From contig OW818658.1 in assembly GCA_942492815.1 (NCBI GenBank), positions 2,418,001 through 2,482,000 of the forward strand: a stretch of 64,000 bases of DNA, read 5' to 3'. The notes under the pieces were generated by a model, which worked only from the letters and a program-made list of their open reading frames with translations, was not told the DNA's origin and did no database searches. The translations under genes were made by a program, and so were the position numbers. This stretch comes from JAEUWI01 sp942492815 (GTDB taxonomy: Bacteria > Hydrogenedentota > Hydrogenedentia > Hydrogenedentales > JAEUWI01). Below are positions 18,275 through 26,808 of this stretch, one piece after another. The stretch's first letter is position 1; every line of letters starts with the position of its first letter.

Positions 18275-18589
18275 TCATTCCTCCTCTTCGGAATCGTCGG
18301 CTTCGTCATCCTCTTCCCACGCCTCGATCAGGAGGCTGTGTCCGAACTCCTTCGCCTCCTTCACAAATTCCCACATTTCATCGTCTTCGGACATGGCCTC
18401 TTCGGCCAGCTCGAAGAAATTCAGGGTGTCGCCGGGCGTCCAGCCCGCCTCGCGAATATAAAAGCGGGCAAGTTCTTCCGCGCCGGCGGGCTCCTGGAAG
18501 TTGATCCACGCGGAAACATCGGCATGGGTAAATTCGGCATGCTCTTCGTTTTCAGGGTCGGGGGCGGCGGTTACGGTGAACAGATACAT
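18275..18589 (-). CDS. Small acidic protein of unknown function
   Basis: A 104-residue, strongly acidic protein (FVKEAKEFG core, C-terminal run of Glu/Asp ending SEEEE). No signal peptide or membrane segment. It lies directly upstream of the sulfatase gene and its stop is one base from the sulfatase start, so the two are one transcript. I do not recognise a family; an accessory role for the sulfatase operon is only suggested by position. Confidence 0.6.
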   Translation of the reverse strand: MYLFTVTAAPDPENEEHAEFTHADVSAWINFQEPAGAEELARFYIREAGWTPGDTLNFFELAEEAMSEDDEMWEFVKEAKEFGHSLLIEAWEEDDEADDSEEEE

Positions 18590-18709
18590 GGGGGTTAGTC
18601 CTTCTTCCTTAAAAATACGCGCGTCCGGCTAAGGGCTGCCTGCACCTTACCAGCCGAGTTCCATCCTTATTATTCACGGTCCAATTCTGCTACGCAAGCC
18701 GCCAATTTG

Positions 18710-19495
18710 CTAAAGCCGCCGCACGCCGAAGCCGCCGCCCACTTCGATCGCAGCGCCCGTTGCATAGCCGAAATAGCCTTCCGCAAGCGCGGCGCAGGCT
18801 TTGCCGATATCCTCGGGCGTGCCCCAGCGTTTCTGGAGGAGCAATCCCCCTTCGATCAAGGCGTCGTATTTTTCCGTCACCCCGGCGGTCATGTCGGATC
18901 GGATGATACCCGGCTGTATCTCGTACACGTTGATGCCATGCTCGGCCAGCCGTACGGCGTAGGCCTGGGAAGCCATGCTGCCGCCCGACTTGCTTATGCA
19001 ATACTCCGCCCGATTCACACTCGCGGTGGTTGCGGATATGCTCGTGATGAAAATGACCGAGGGCGAGACGGCGGCGGCGTCTCTGGGATGGGCCACCATA
19101 TGGTTGGCCACCGTCTGGGTGAGGAAGAAAGGACCGCGCAGGTTTATGTCCATTACCCGGTCGTAGCTTTCCGGCGTGGTCTCCAGGATGTCGAAGCGCT
19201 TGGCCAGTCCGACACCGGCATTGTTCACGAGCACGTCCACATGGCCGAAAGCGTCCAGGGTCTCCGCGAGAATGCGGGGGTGATCTTCCAGGCTCGACAC
19301 ATCGCCGCGGATGGGATGGAGCTGCCGGCCGAGCTTCTCGACCTGCACCTTCACTTCGTAGATACCCGTCTCCGTGTTCGCGGGATCTGGGTTTGTGGCC
19401 ACACCGGCAATGTCATAGCCGTGTCCCGCCAGGGCCAGGGCAATGCCCCGGCCTATGCCGCGGCTCGCACCGGTGATCAACGCAACTTTGCTCAT
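18710..19495 (-). CDS. Short-chain dehydrogenase/reductase (FabG-like)
   Basis: A 261-residue NAD(P)-dependent oxidoreductase with the classical SDR motifs: TGASRGIGRG at 8-17, NNAG near residue 91, the catalytic Ser (FITSISATT) and the YCISK pair, and IQPGIIRSDM after them. Family members reduce or oxidise sugars, ketones or acyl-ACP. Next to Gfo/Idh/MocA and GH88-like genes on the same strand, a role in uronic-acid or deoxysugar breakdown is likely but inferred. Start supported by AGGAAACC upstream. Confidence 0.9.
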   Translation of the reverse strand: MSKVALITGASRGIGRGIALALAGHGYDIAGVATNPDPANTETGIYEVKVQVEKLGRQLHPIRGDVSSLEDHPRILAETLDAFGHVDVLVNNAGVGLAKRFDILETTPESYDRVMDINLRGPFFLTQTVANHMVAHPRDAAAVSPSVIFITSISATTASVNRAEYCISKSGGSMASQAYAVRLAEHGINVYEIQPGIIRSDMTAGVTEKYDALIEGGLLLQKRWGTPEDIGKACAALAEGYFGYATGAAIEVGGGFGVRRL

Positions 19496-19536
19496 GTGCT
19501 CAGGTTTCCTTCGCGATTCTTAGGACGGATTAGACC

Positions 19537-19585
19537 GATAGGACCGATTTGATCAATCCGTCGTATCCGTCGTATCGGTCCTATC
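19537..19585. repeat. Inverted repeat between the SDR and oxidoreductase genes
   Basis: GATAGGACCGAT (19537-19548) is the exact reverse complement of ATCGGTCCTATC (19574-19585). Between them TCGTATCCG and TCGTATCGG form a degenerate 9-bp tandem. It touches the stop codon of the downstream-coordinate gene and may be a terminator or a genomic repeat. Confidence 0.6.
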
Positions 19586-20731
19586 CTACAGCGGCGTCAC
19601 ATCGAGCCAGCGGCGCTCTTCCCAACTCTTGATGCCCAGCTCCGCGAGTTGCACGCCCTTGGCCCCTTCCTTCAGCCCCCAGGGGAAGGGCTCGTCCAGC
19701 ACCACATGGCGCAGGAAGAGCTCCCACTGGGCCTTGAAGGCATTATCGAAGACGCGATTGGTGGGCACCGGCGTCCAGCCAGCATTAAAGTCGATGGGGC
19801 TCGGAATATCGGGATTCCACACCGGCTTGGGCGTATTGGCCTGATGCTGGGTCACGCAGTCGCGCAATCCGGCCACCGCCGAACCATGGGTGCCGTCCAC
19901 CTGTAGTGTCACCAGGTCGTCTCGCCGCACGCGCACACACCACGAGGAATTGAAGTGGCAGATGATGTTTTTGTCGGTAACAAAGGTGGCGTACGCCGCA
20001 TCGTCCGAAGTGCAGACGTAGGGCTTGCCCTGCTCGTCGATGCGCGTGGGGATGTGGGTCGCGCCCAGGCAGGAGACGGACTTCACATTGCCGAATAGAT
20101 TGTCCACCAGATAGCGCCAGTGGCACAGCATGTCCACGATGATGCCGCCGCCGTCTTCCTTGCGATAGTTCCACGAGGGGCGTTGGGCGGGCTGGTCTTC
20201 GCCCGTGAATACCCAGTATCCGAACTCGCCACGCACGGAGAGGATGCGACCGAAGAAGCCCGTGTCGATGAGGTATTTCAATTTCAGAAAACCGGGCAGC
20301 CAGAGCTTGTCCTGCACCACGCCATGCTTCACGCCGGCCGCTTCGGCAAGCTGAAACAACTCTAACGCCTGTTCGGTGAACTCGGCGCAGGGCTTCTCGC
20401 AATACACGTGCTTGCCCGCCGCGATGGCCGCCTTCACATCGGGGTGACGGCGCTGGGTCACCTGCGCGTCGAAGTAAATCGGGTAGGCCGGATCGCGCAG
20501 TAGGGCGCTGAGGTCCGTAGAGTACTTCAACCCGCCGTGGGCCGCCGCCAGAGCCGCGAGCTTGCTCGCATTGCGCCCGGTCAGAATCGGTTCGGGGAGG
20601 ATGCGCGTGGAGTCGTCGATCTTAACGCCGCCCTGCTCCCGAATTGCGAGGATGGATCGCACCAGGTGCTGGTTGGTGCCCATGCGTCCCGTGACGCCGT
20701 TCATGATGATGCCGATGTTGTGGGTGGTCAT
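19586..20731 (-). CDS. Gfo/Idh/MocA-family oxidoreductase
   Basis: A 381-residue NAD(P)-dependent dehydrogenase. The N-terminal Rossmann fold (IGIIMNGVTGRMGTNQH) has a GxxxxxMG variant of the usual GxGxxG. The EKPCAEFTEQA segment contains the conserved EKP catalytic lysine region. The C-terminal domain has GGGIIVDMLCHWRYL, with the acid/His pair of the family. The substrate is probably a sugar or sugar acid. It is co-oriented with the SDR (90 bases) and the GH88-like gene (33 bases), consistent with one catabolic operon. Confidence 0.9.
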   Translation of the reverse strand: MTTHNIGIIMNGVTGRMGTNQHLVRSILAIREQGGVKIDDSTRILPEPILTGRNASKLAALAAAHGGLKYSTDLSALLRDPAYPIYFDAQVTQRRHPDVKAAIAAGKHVYCEKPCAEFTEQALELFQLAEAAGVKHGVVQDKLWLPGFLKLKYLIDTGFFGRILSVRGEFGYWVFTGEDQPAQRPSWNYRKEDGGGIIVDMLCHWRYLVDNLFGNVKSVSCLGATHIPTRIDEQGKPYVCTSDDAAYATFVTDKNIICHFNSSWCVRVRRDDLVTLQVDGTHGSAVAGLRDCVTQHQANTPKPVWNPDIPSPIDFNAGWTPVPTNRVFDNAFKAQWELFLRHVVLDEPFPWGLKEGAKGVQLAELGIKSWEERRWLDVTPL

Positions 20732-20764
20732 GAAAAAGTCCTTATCGTGATTGCACGTTGATGA

Positions 20765-22147
20765 TCAAATGGACTGTGCCGGATCGAAGAAGGTGAGGTA
20801 GGGGCCTTCCGCGATGACCCGCTTCAAATACACCGCCAGCTCCATCGCATGGTAGTCGCCCCACATGGACGACTCGCCGCAGGGGATCGACTGACCTTCG
20901 GGCACATGATCCCATCCGTTCGGTCGGTGATAAACCGAGTGGAGCAGCAGTCCCTGGTGGGCGGGATCCTCAGAAAGGTAGGGCGCCGCCAGCAGGGTTT
21001 TCGCGACCTGAAGCCCCGCCTGGAAATATCGCGTGCCGTCTTCCGTGTCCAGACCCAGATAGCGCCCGAGACGCAGCAGGCCCTGGGCGGCAATGGCCGC
21101 AGCGGAACTGTCCAGCGGCTCGTGGGCGTTGTAGGGATCGCCGGGCTCGTCGCGAAAGTTCGGGAAATGGACCACACCCGGCGCGCCGGTGTCCCAGAAG
21201 GGGATGCCGTCGGCCGTCGTATTCTGGATGTAGAAATCGCTCGTCGCGCGGGCCATGGCGAGCAGCATGGCCTCAACCGTGCCTCGACCGCCCTGGCACT
21301 CCAGATCGCTGTCGGGCAGCAACTTGAGCAACTCCAACTCCTCCGCCGCGCCCAGCAGCACCCACGCCAGCCCCCGCGTCCATGTGGAGAAAGGCGTATA
21401 GCCCTGCTGTGTGCTCGGACAGCGATACTGCCCATCGCTCATATTGAAGATGCTTTCATGCACGACGCGTCCGTACACATCATAGTGATCGCGGCCGGTG
21501 CCGTAATACACATTGTAGCGGTGGGTATTCTGCATGTGCTCCAGCGCACGCTGGCAAAGGGAAATCTTCTTATCGCCTTCGCCCATGAGCACATGACCGA
21601 ACTGATGCGCCCGCATCAAAATGCGGCAGGAGCGGATCGTGTCGCTGAACAGGGAGTGGGGACCATTGAAGCTGTGAATGTATCCCGTACCGTCCGCGAT
21701 TTTCGACCATCGCGCGGCCTGCACCGCACCGGAAATTTTGATGGCAAGCTCATAAAAAGCTCGTGCATCGTCCGCCATGGGGATGCGCCCTTCGTTCACG
21801 AGGCGCAACACATTGCCATAGGTCGAGAGGTTATTGAAGCCGTGATCATGCACGCCCACGTGGCTGATGTGGGGCGCCATGAAATCATGAATACGGCGCA
21901 CGCCCCGATCCAGGTATTCGCCGTCATCCGTCGCATCGAACTGCAACACCAGACAGCCATACTGAAAGCCCTGGGTCCACTCCGTCCAGCCCCGGCTCGT
22001 GTATTTGCCCGCGACGGTAAAGACCGGGGAGCCCTTCGCCGGATCCCAGTCGGAATCGAGCGCCAGCAGTTTAGGGCCGGCCAGCGCGAAGAAGTGCTCA
22101 AGCTGCGGTGATAGATCGGAAGCGTTCAGGGTGGCAGAAAGATGCAT
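20765..22147 (-). CDS. GH88-like unsaturated glucuronyl hydrolase (alpha/alpha six-barrel)
   Basis: A 460-residue protein resembling family 88 unsaturated glucuronyl hydrolases: HVGVHDHGFNNLS matches the HDxGF segment bearing one catalytic Asp, FSDTIRSC supplies the second Asp region, and the C-terminal CGESSMWGDYHAMELAVYL matches the GxSS..GDYY.xE signature. It would remove the 4,5-unsaturated uronate that lyases leave on oligosaccharides. No signal peptide, so action is cytoplasmic, downstream of import. First gene of the minus-strand set with Gfo/Idh and SDR; no lyase or importer is in the window. Confidence 0.8.
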   Translation of the reverse strand: MHLSATLNASDLSPQLEHFFALAGPKLLALDSDWDPAKGSPVFTVAGKYTSRGWTEWTQGFQYGCLVLQFDATDDGEYLDRGVRRIHDFMAPHISHVGVHDHGFNNLSTYGNVLRLVNEGRIPMADDARAFYELAIKISGAVQAARWSKIADGTGYIHSFNGPHSLFSDTIRSCRILMRAHQFGHVLMGEGDKKISLCQRALEHMQNTHRYNVYYGTGRDHYDVYGRVVHESIFNMSDGQYRCPSTQQGYTPFSTWTRGLAWVLLGAAEELELLKLLPDSDLECQGGRGTVEAMLLAMARATSDFYIQNTTADGIPFWDTGAPGVVHFPNFRDEPGDPYNAHEPLDSSAAAIAAQGLLRLGRYLGLDTEDGTRYFQAGLQVAKTLLAAPYLSEDPAHQGLLLHSVYHRPNGWDHVPEGQSIPCGESSMWGDYHAMELAVYLKRVIAEGPYLTFFDPAQSI

Positions 22148-22397
22148 GGGGCCCTCTCAGAGTTGGACACGAAAACAAAGGCGGTATTGTAGCAGCCGCC
22201 CGCCCGGCCTTCCACCCTCCAGCCTCACACCTCGACGCACCACACACTCAAGCGCCCGTCTGCGGGCCTTGCAAAATGCGCATTGGTTCGCCATAGAATG
22301 GGAAAGTCATGCGTATCCAATGGTTGAGTCGCAGGCCCAACAATTCGGTTGCGCCTCACTGAGCCAGGCGCAGCAAGCGGGGAAGGTTCAATAGCAA

Positions 22398-22913
22398 ATG
22401 GCGGATATCGATGCGGTAGAGCGAGAATTGGCCGCCGGACGGATCTGGAGGGCAAAGGAAATCCTCCAGGGACGCCTCCGTTCCGCTGGCTACGATGTGG
22501 TGCTCTATGAGCGGTACGGATTCGTGTTGTTTCAACTGGGCGATCTGGCCGAGGCCGGCAAGTATCTTTTCCTCTCGGGAAGCCGTAAGCCCGAGTATCG
22601 GGGCCCCATAGGAATATACATTGATCGCCACGGGAAGTCCCTGCGCTCCCTCCGTGACACCTTTCCCGCCTGTGTGCGGCGCACAGAAATCGCATCGTAT
22701 CCAGAGAACGTGCTGGCTGACCTCCAAGCTTCCGGTTTCAGTATAGAAGAATTCAAACGTGCAACCAGCAAGGAAATCCCGTCGGGTGCGATGGGCTGGG
22801 ACGGATTCTTGGGTATCGCCATCGCCGCGCTCTTCTGTCTTCTGCTGGTTGGTTTCGTTACCCAGGCATTTCGTGGTCTCGCATGGCTGTTTGAAACGCT
22901 GACAGGGGACTGA
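22398..22913 (+). CDS. DUF6584-type protein with C-terminal membrane helix
   Basis: A 171-residue protein. The first 60 residues form a TPR-like pair of helices (AAGRIWRAKEILQGRL, then GFVLFQLGDLAEAGKYLFLSG) typical of DUF6584. The C-terminus has one membrane helix (GIAIAALFCLLLVGFVTQAF). Function unknown; the family often accompanies polymorphic-toxin or contact systems, but nothing similar adjoins it here. Ends 67 bases before the MEMO1-type gene. Confidence 0.7.
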   Translation: MADIDAVERELAAGRIWRAKEILQGRLRSAGYDVVLYERYGFVLFQLGDLAEAGKYLFLSGSRKPEYRGPIGIYIDRHGKSLRSLRDTFPACVRRTEIASYPENVLADLQASGFSIEEFKRATSKEIPSGAMGWDGFLGIAIAALFCLLLVGFVTQAFRGLAWLFETLTGD

Positions 22914-22980
22914 GGCTGCTGACTGCCCTGACGCGGACCGGGATCCGGTACAATGAAGCCATAGGAGTTTACGCCACAAC

Positions 22981-23799
22981 ATGCCCAACCGTGCCGCCGC
23001 CGTGGCGGGCCAGTTCTATCCCGCCGCACCCGAAAAACTCCGGAGCACCGTCGCGCGCTTTCTCGACGACGCCACCACCACGCCCGCGTCGGCGTGCGTA
23101 TCCGCCATCATCGCGCCCCACGCGGGCTACCCCTATTCGGGGCCGACGGCGGGCTGGGCCTTTCGCCGCATCCAGGGCATGGCCCCGCGCCGGGTCGTCC
23201 TCCTCGGCCCCTCGCACCACTATCGCTTTCGCGGCCTTTCCCTCTATATCGAGGGTGCCTTCGAGACCCCGATGGGGGTCGTGCCCGTGGACAACGCTTT
23301 CATGGCAAGGCTCGCCGCCCGATTGGGCAGCCAGTGCCCCGAGGCCCACGTCCCCGAGCACGCCCTCGAAGTCGAACTGCCTTTTCTCCAAACCGTGCTC
23401 ACACCGGGCTTCTCCATCGTCCCCGTGCTCTTCGGGGACTATCCGGCACCGGAGCACCACGCCCTGGCCGAGTTCCTGGCGGAGCACCTCGATCCGGGCG
23501 ACTTGATTCTCGCCTCCACCGACTTGTCCCATTTCCTCAGCGAGCCCGAGGCCAATCAGATCGACCGCCATTCCCTCAACACCGTCCTGGCGGGCGATCC
23601 GGATGCCCTCGCCACGGGGCTGCGCGATGGAGCCTGTTCCCTCTGCGGCGGCACCGCCGTCGTGGTCGCCCTCGCCGCCGCCAACCTCCTCGGCGCAAGG
23701 TCGCGTACCGAGTGGGACTACCGCACCAGCGCCTGGGCCACCAGCGACTTCAGCCGCGTCGTGGGCTACGGCGGCCTGACCTTCGAACGCGCGGGGTGA
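22981..23799 (+). CDS. MEMO1/AmmeMemoRadiSam protein B family
   Basis: A 272-residue protein of the MEMO1 family, a fold related to extradiol dioxygenases. Conserved positions include AVAGQFYP, IAPHAGYPYSG, LLGPSHHY, EHALEVELPF and STDLSHF, whose His/Asp residues line a metal site in structures. In many bacteria MEMO1 is encoded with an AMMECR1 protein and a radical SAM enzyme (parts A and S); neither adjoins this copy. The biochemical role is not established. ATG overlaps no other start; GGAG lies about 12 bases upstream. Confidence 0.9.
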   Translation: MPNRAAAVAGQFYPAAPEKLRSTVARFLDDATTTPASACVSAIIAPHAGYPYSGPTAGWAFRRIQGMAPRRVVLLGPSHHYRFRGLSLYIEGAFETPMGVVPVDNAFMARLAARLGSQCPEAHVPEHALEVELPFLQTVLTPGFSIVPVLFGDYPAPEHHALAEFLAEHLDPGDLILASTDLSHFLSEPEANQIDRHSLNTVLAGDPDALATGLRDGACSLCGGTAVVVALAAANLLGARSRTEWDYRTSAWATSDFSRVVGYGGLTFERAG

Positions 23800-24137
23800 T
23801 TCCGTACTGTATTGGATGCTGGAATCGCGACGCGACCCGAGGGGGACCGTCCTGCACGAACCGCGACTGAGCAGGGTGTATCGATCCTTCACAATGGAGT
23901 TGATTTCGTGGTGTGGTGTGTCTTCGCGTGCGGGACCGTCCCCCGCTTTTAAAACGCGGGACGGTCCCGAACGCCAGGCGGGCTTTGGCGCGTTGAGATG
24001 GTAGTGGTGATCGCCGTCGGATTGCGTTGTCGGAAGGCCCTTGCGTTCAGGACGGTCCCGAACGACCAGAATTGTCCGCCGCCCGCCCGCCGCGCTATAG
24101 TGAGTGCGAATCGAAGCAACAGCAGGGGAGAGCCCGC
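23800..24137. other. Intergenic region with repeated GGGACGGTCCC motifs
   Basis: No gene seen. CGGGACCGTCCC near 23931 can pair with GGGACGGTCCCG near 23957-23968 around a TTTTAAAA loop. GACGGTCCCGAACG occurs twice (23960-23973 and 24051-24064), and GGGACCGTCC again at 23843-23852, so this is a local repeat family rather than a simple terminator. Confidence 0.55.
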
Positions 24138-25250
24138 ATGACCATCACCGTGAACACCATCTGCCAGGCCATGGACGCCTGGGCGCCCCAATCCCTCGCC
24201 TACGAGTGGGACAAGGTCGGGCTGCAGATCGGCGAACCCGGCCAACCCGTGAAGCGCGTTCTCGCCTGTCTCACCATAACCGCCGCCGCCGCCGCCAAGG
24301 CCGAGCAGTGGGGGGCCGAGATGATCGTGGCCCACCACCCGATCCTGTTCAGCGCACTGAAGACACTGCGCACCGACGATCCCCACACGCGGCTCTGCCT
24401 CCGCCTTGCCGCCCATAACATTGCCTGCTTCGCCGCCCACACTAATCTTGACGTCGTCCCCGGCGGCGTGAACACGCTCCTCGCCGAAACCCTCCACTTG
24501 GAGAGCATCACGCCCCTCATCCCCAGTCCCAAAGCGGGCCAGATCAAGCTCGTCACCTTCGTGCCCGAGACCCACCTCGCCGCCCTGCGCGAGGCCCTCG
24601 GTCGGGCCGGCGCGGGCGTCATCGGCGACTATGCCGAATGCACCTTCAGCGGCCCCGGCACCGGAACCTTTCGCCCCGGTGTCGACGCCAATCCTTTCAG
24701 CGGTCGCAAGGCTGCCCTCAACGAGGAACCCGAACTCCGCCTGGAGACCCTCGTCGCCAAAGCCGTGTTGCCCCAGGTGCTCCAGGCCCTGCGGGCGGCC
24801 CACCCCTACGAAGAACCGGCCTTCGACATCGTCACCCTCGAAAATCGCGACGCCCGCTTCGGCCTCGGTGCGCGGGGCTCCCTCGCGCAACCCATGGCCC
24901 TCCGGGGCTTCGCCGAATCCGTCCGCCTGGCGCTCAAACTCAGCCACGTGCGCATCGTCGGCGATCCGCGCCGCAAGGTCCAGCGCGTCGCCGTCTGCGG
25001 CGGGGCCGGTGGGGGAGAGATCCCCGCACTGCCCCGCGATATCGACGTCTACGTCACCGGCGACCTGAAGTACCACGAAGCCGACGCCGCGCAGGAGCGC
25101 GGCCTGGCCCTCATCGACGCCAGCCACGACGGCACCGAGCGCAACATCGCCAACGCCATCGCCCGCTACCTCAAGAAGGCGGTTCCCGGCCTCGAAACCA
25201 AAGCCTTCATCGAGTCCGAGATCTTTCGGCCCGTGGGGCCGATGAAATAA
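24138..25250 (+). CDS. Nif3-like dinuclear metal centre protein (NIF3/DUF34 family)
   Basis: About 370 residues, the longer bacterial form with a CutA-like insertion (about 130-240) between the two NIF3 halves. Metal-ligand segments: IVAHHPILF (His pair), AAHTNLDVVPGG, and DASHDGTERN near the C-terminus. Family members form toroidal hexamers with two metals per subunit; the reaction is unresolved, with GTP cyclohydrolase I type 2 annotation now doubted. The ATG at 24138 has GGGGAG eight bases upstream; the longer in-frame start at 24027 lies in repeat-rich DNA. Confidence 0.9.
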   Translation: MTITVNTICQAMDAWAPQSLAYEWDKVGLQIGEPGQPVKRVLACLTITAAAAAKAEQWGAEMIVAHHPILFSALKTLRTDDPHTRLCLRLAAHNIACFAAHTNLDVVPGGVNTLLAETLHLESITPLIPSPKAGQIKLVTFVPETHLAALREALGRAGAGVIGDYAECTFSGPGTGTFRPGVDANPFSGRKAALNEEPELRLETLVAKAVLPQVLQALRAAHPYEEPAFDIVTLENRDARFGLGARGSLAQPMALRGFAESVRLALKLSHVRIVGDPRRKVQRVAVCGGAGGGEIPALPRDIDVYVTGDLKYHEADAAQERGLALIDASHDGTERNIANAIARYLKKAVPGLETKAFIESEIFRPVGPMK

Positions 25251-25460
25251 TGGGGTGCGCTAAACAGGCGAGTGGGCAGGCTCTGGGCTCTGGTTCCCGC
25301 TCAAACGTGTTTCCCCACGGCCCAATAGTTGATATCGCGCCCGACACCCATTAGGATGGAGAGCATTCCAGGTTTCGGTCGGAGGATCGATTAAGGAATA
25401 CGGAAGATACTGTCTCGTCCTGCTGTATATTGTCACTTGGCATAGAGGAGAGACAAGGTT

Positions 25461-25832
25461 ATGGCAGGAGTAAGCGTTCTTAGATACAGTGAAGGGTTTA
25501 AAATTCAGGTAGTTCGAGAGCTTGAGTCTGGGAAGCTTTCAAGCATATGTGAAGCGAACCGTCGCTACGGTATTACTGGCGCCACTACGGTGAATAGTTG
25601 GCTTAAGAAGTATGGTCGAGAATGTGACCTACCAAGGGTGATTCGTGTGGAAAAGCCGGACGAGCGTGACCAACTCAAGCAACTGCGGGCAGAGAACGAC
25701 CGGTTGAAGCGTGCGTTGGCGGATGAGCATCTTCGCGCGTCGTTAAACGCTTCCTGGTTGGAGGAGGCCTGTGCTGAATTTGGGGTGAGCGATGTTGAGG
25801 CATTCAAAAAAAAACTCGACGGCAAGCGATAG
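25461..25832 (+). CDS. IS3-family transposase OrfA
   Basis: A 123-residue protein: N-terminal helix-turn-helix of the HTH_Tnp_1 type (YSEGFKIQVVRELESGK ... ITGATTVNSWLKKYG), then a leucine-zipper-like coiled coil (LKQLRAENDRLKRAL) used for multimerisation. It binds the terminal repeats. The reading frame ends in AAA AAA AAA CTC, so some ribosomes could slip into OrfB. GGAGAGACAAGG precedes the ATG. Confidence 0.93.
   Translation: MAGVSVLRYSEGFKIQVVRELESGKLSSICEANRRYGITGATTVNSWLKKYGRECDLPRVIRVEKPDERDQLKQLRAENDRLKRALADEHLRASLNASWLEEACAEFGVSDVEAFKKKLDGKR
25806..25814 (+). promoter_or_regulatory. A9 slippery site for -1 frameshifting
   Basis: Nine consecutive A near the end of OrfA. The -1 frame is open without a stop from here through the OrfB ATG at 25841, so a -1 slip would make the OrfAB fusion transposase, as known for other IS3 elements. 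Confidence 0.7.
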
Positions 25833-25840
25833 GTCGGAGT

Positions 25841-26680
25841 ATGGCGCGACCGGGTGATAAGGTTTCGTTGAGCGGCCTTTGCGACCTGGCAGGGTATAGT
25901 CGGCAGGCTTATTACCAGGAATGCCGTGCGCGCCAGAAGCGGTCTGTTGATGAGGATGCTATTGTATCCCTGGTGAAGGAGCTTCGGAAGCTCCATCGGC
26001 GGATGGGCACACGTAAGTTGCTCTTTTTACTCGAACCGACGTTGAAAGAGTTTGGGATATCGATAGGCCGGGATCGCCTTTTCACGGTGCTGCGAAGGCG
26101 CGGATTGCTGGTAAAACGTCGCAGGCGCGGCACCCGGACCACGGATAGTCGGCACGATTGGTACACCTGGCCCAATCTTGTGCGCAACGTGGAGCCAACG
26201 ATGATTAATCAGGTGTGGTTGAGCGATATCACCTACCTGCGTACGGATGCGGGATTTTTGTACTTGTCGCTCATAATGGATGCTTATTCTCGGAAAATAG
26301 TTGGCCACCATCTCAGTGCTGGCCTTGAGGCCACCGGCTGCATCAAGGCGCTTCACGTTGCCTTGAAGGAGCTGGCTCCAGGTGCCCGCCCTATCCATCA
26401 CTCTGACCGGGGCCTCCAATACAGCTGCAAGGAGTACGTCGGAATACTGCAGGAGAGAGGGTGTCTTATCAGTATGACGGAGCTAAACCATTGTTACGAA
26501 AATGCGACCGCCGAGCGGCTCAACGGGATTCTGAAGCAAGAATATGGTCTTGACGAGACGTTTCGTAATAAGGTGCAGGCGGAACAGGCTGTAGTCCAAG
26601 CGGTACTCTTGTACAACGGCAATCGGCCTCATCTATCACTCGGGTACCGGACTCCAAATGCTGTTCATTTGGCGGCATGA
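25841..26680 (+). CDS. IS3-family transposase OrfB (DDE integrase core)
   Basis: A 279-residue catalytic subunit with an N-terminal HTH_21 region (RKLHRRMGTRKLLFLL) and an rve integrase core. The DDE triad is visible as WLSDITYL (Asp), HHSDRGLQY (Asp) and NATAERLNGILKQEY (Glu); the C-terminal NRPHLSLGYRTP motif is also present. No internal stop or frameshift, so it should be functional, either alone or as OrfAB fusion. Eight bases separate it from OrfA's stop. Confidence 0.95.
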   Translation: MARPGDKVSLSGLCDLAGYSRQAYYQECRARQKRSVDEDAIVSLVKELRKLHRRMGTRKLLFLLEPTLKEFGISIGRDRLFTVLRRRGLLVKRRRRGTRTTDSRHDWYTWPNLVRNVEPTMINQVWLSDITYLRTDAGFLYLSLIMDAYSRKIVGHHLSAGLEATGCIKALHVALKELAPGARPIHHSDRGLQYSCKEYVGILQERGCLISMTELNHCYENATAERLNGILKQEYGLDETFRNKVQAEQAVVQAVLLYNGNRPHLSLGYRTPNAVHLAA

Positions 26681-26691
26681 AATTATCCGTA

Positions 26692-26735
26692 CTCGCTCAG
26701 CTCTCCCTCCCCTAGGGGAGGGAGAGCTGAGCGAG
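26692..26735. repeat. 44-bp perfect palindrome inside the IS 3' end
   Basis: Two 22-bp arms meet with no loop (CTCGCTCAGCTCTCC and its complement, centred on 26713/26714). It lies between OrfB and the right inverted repeat. It could stop transcription from either side or extrude as a cruciform. Confidence 0.85.
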
Positions 26736-26808
26736 AGAAACAACCGAAACAAGAAACAGAAGTCGGAACAGCCAATTGACAACTTATGGCCAGGACTTGA
26801 CAACCGCT

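Larger units (their letters stand above)
25411..26802 (+). mobile_element. IS3-family insertion sequence (complete)
   Basis: About 1392 bp. Imperfect terminal inverted repeats: left TGTCTCGTCCTG then TTGTCACTTGGC (25411-25441), right (reverse complement) TGTCAAGTCCTG then TTGTCAATTGGC (26802-26771), with 7- or 8-base gaps between the blocks. Between them are OrfA and OrfB with an A9 frameshift window. I see no convincing target-site duplication, so one end may have recombined. The right end lies only six bases before the ATG used for the hybrid kinase. Confidence 0.85.
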
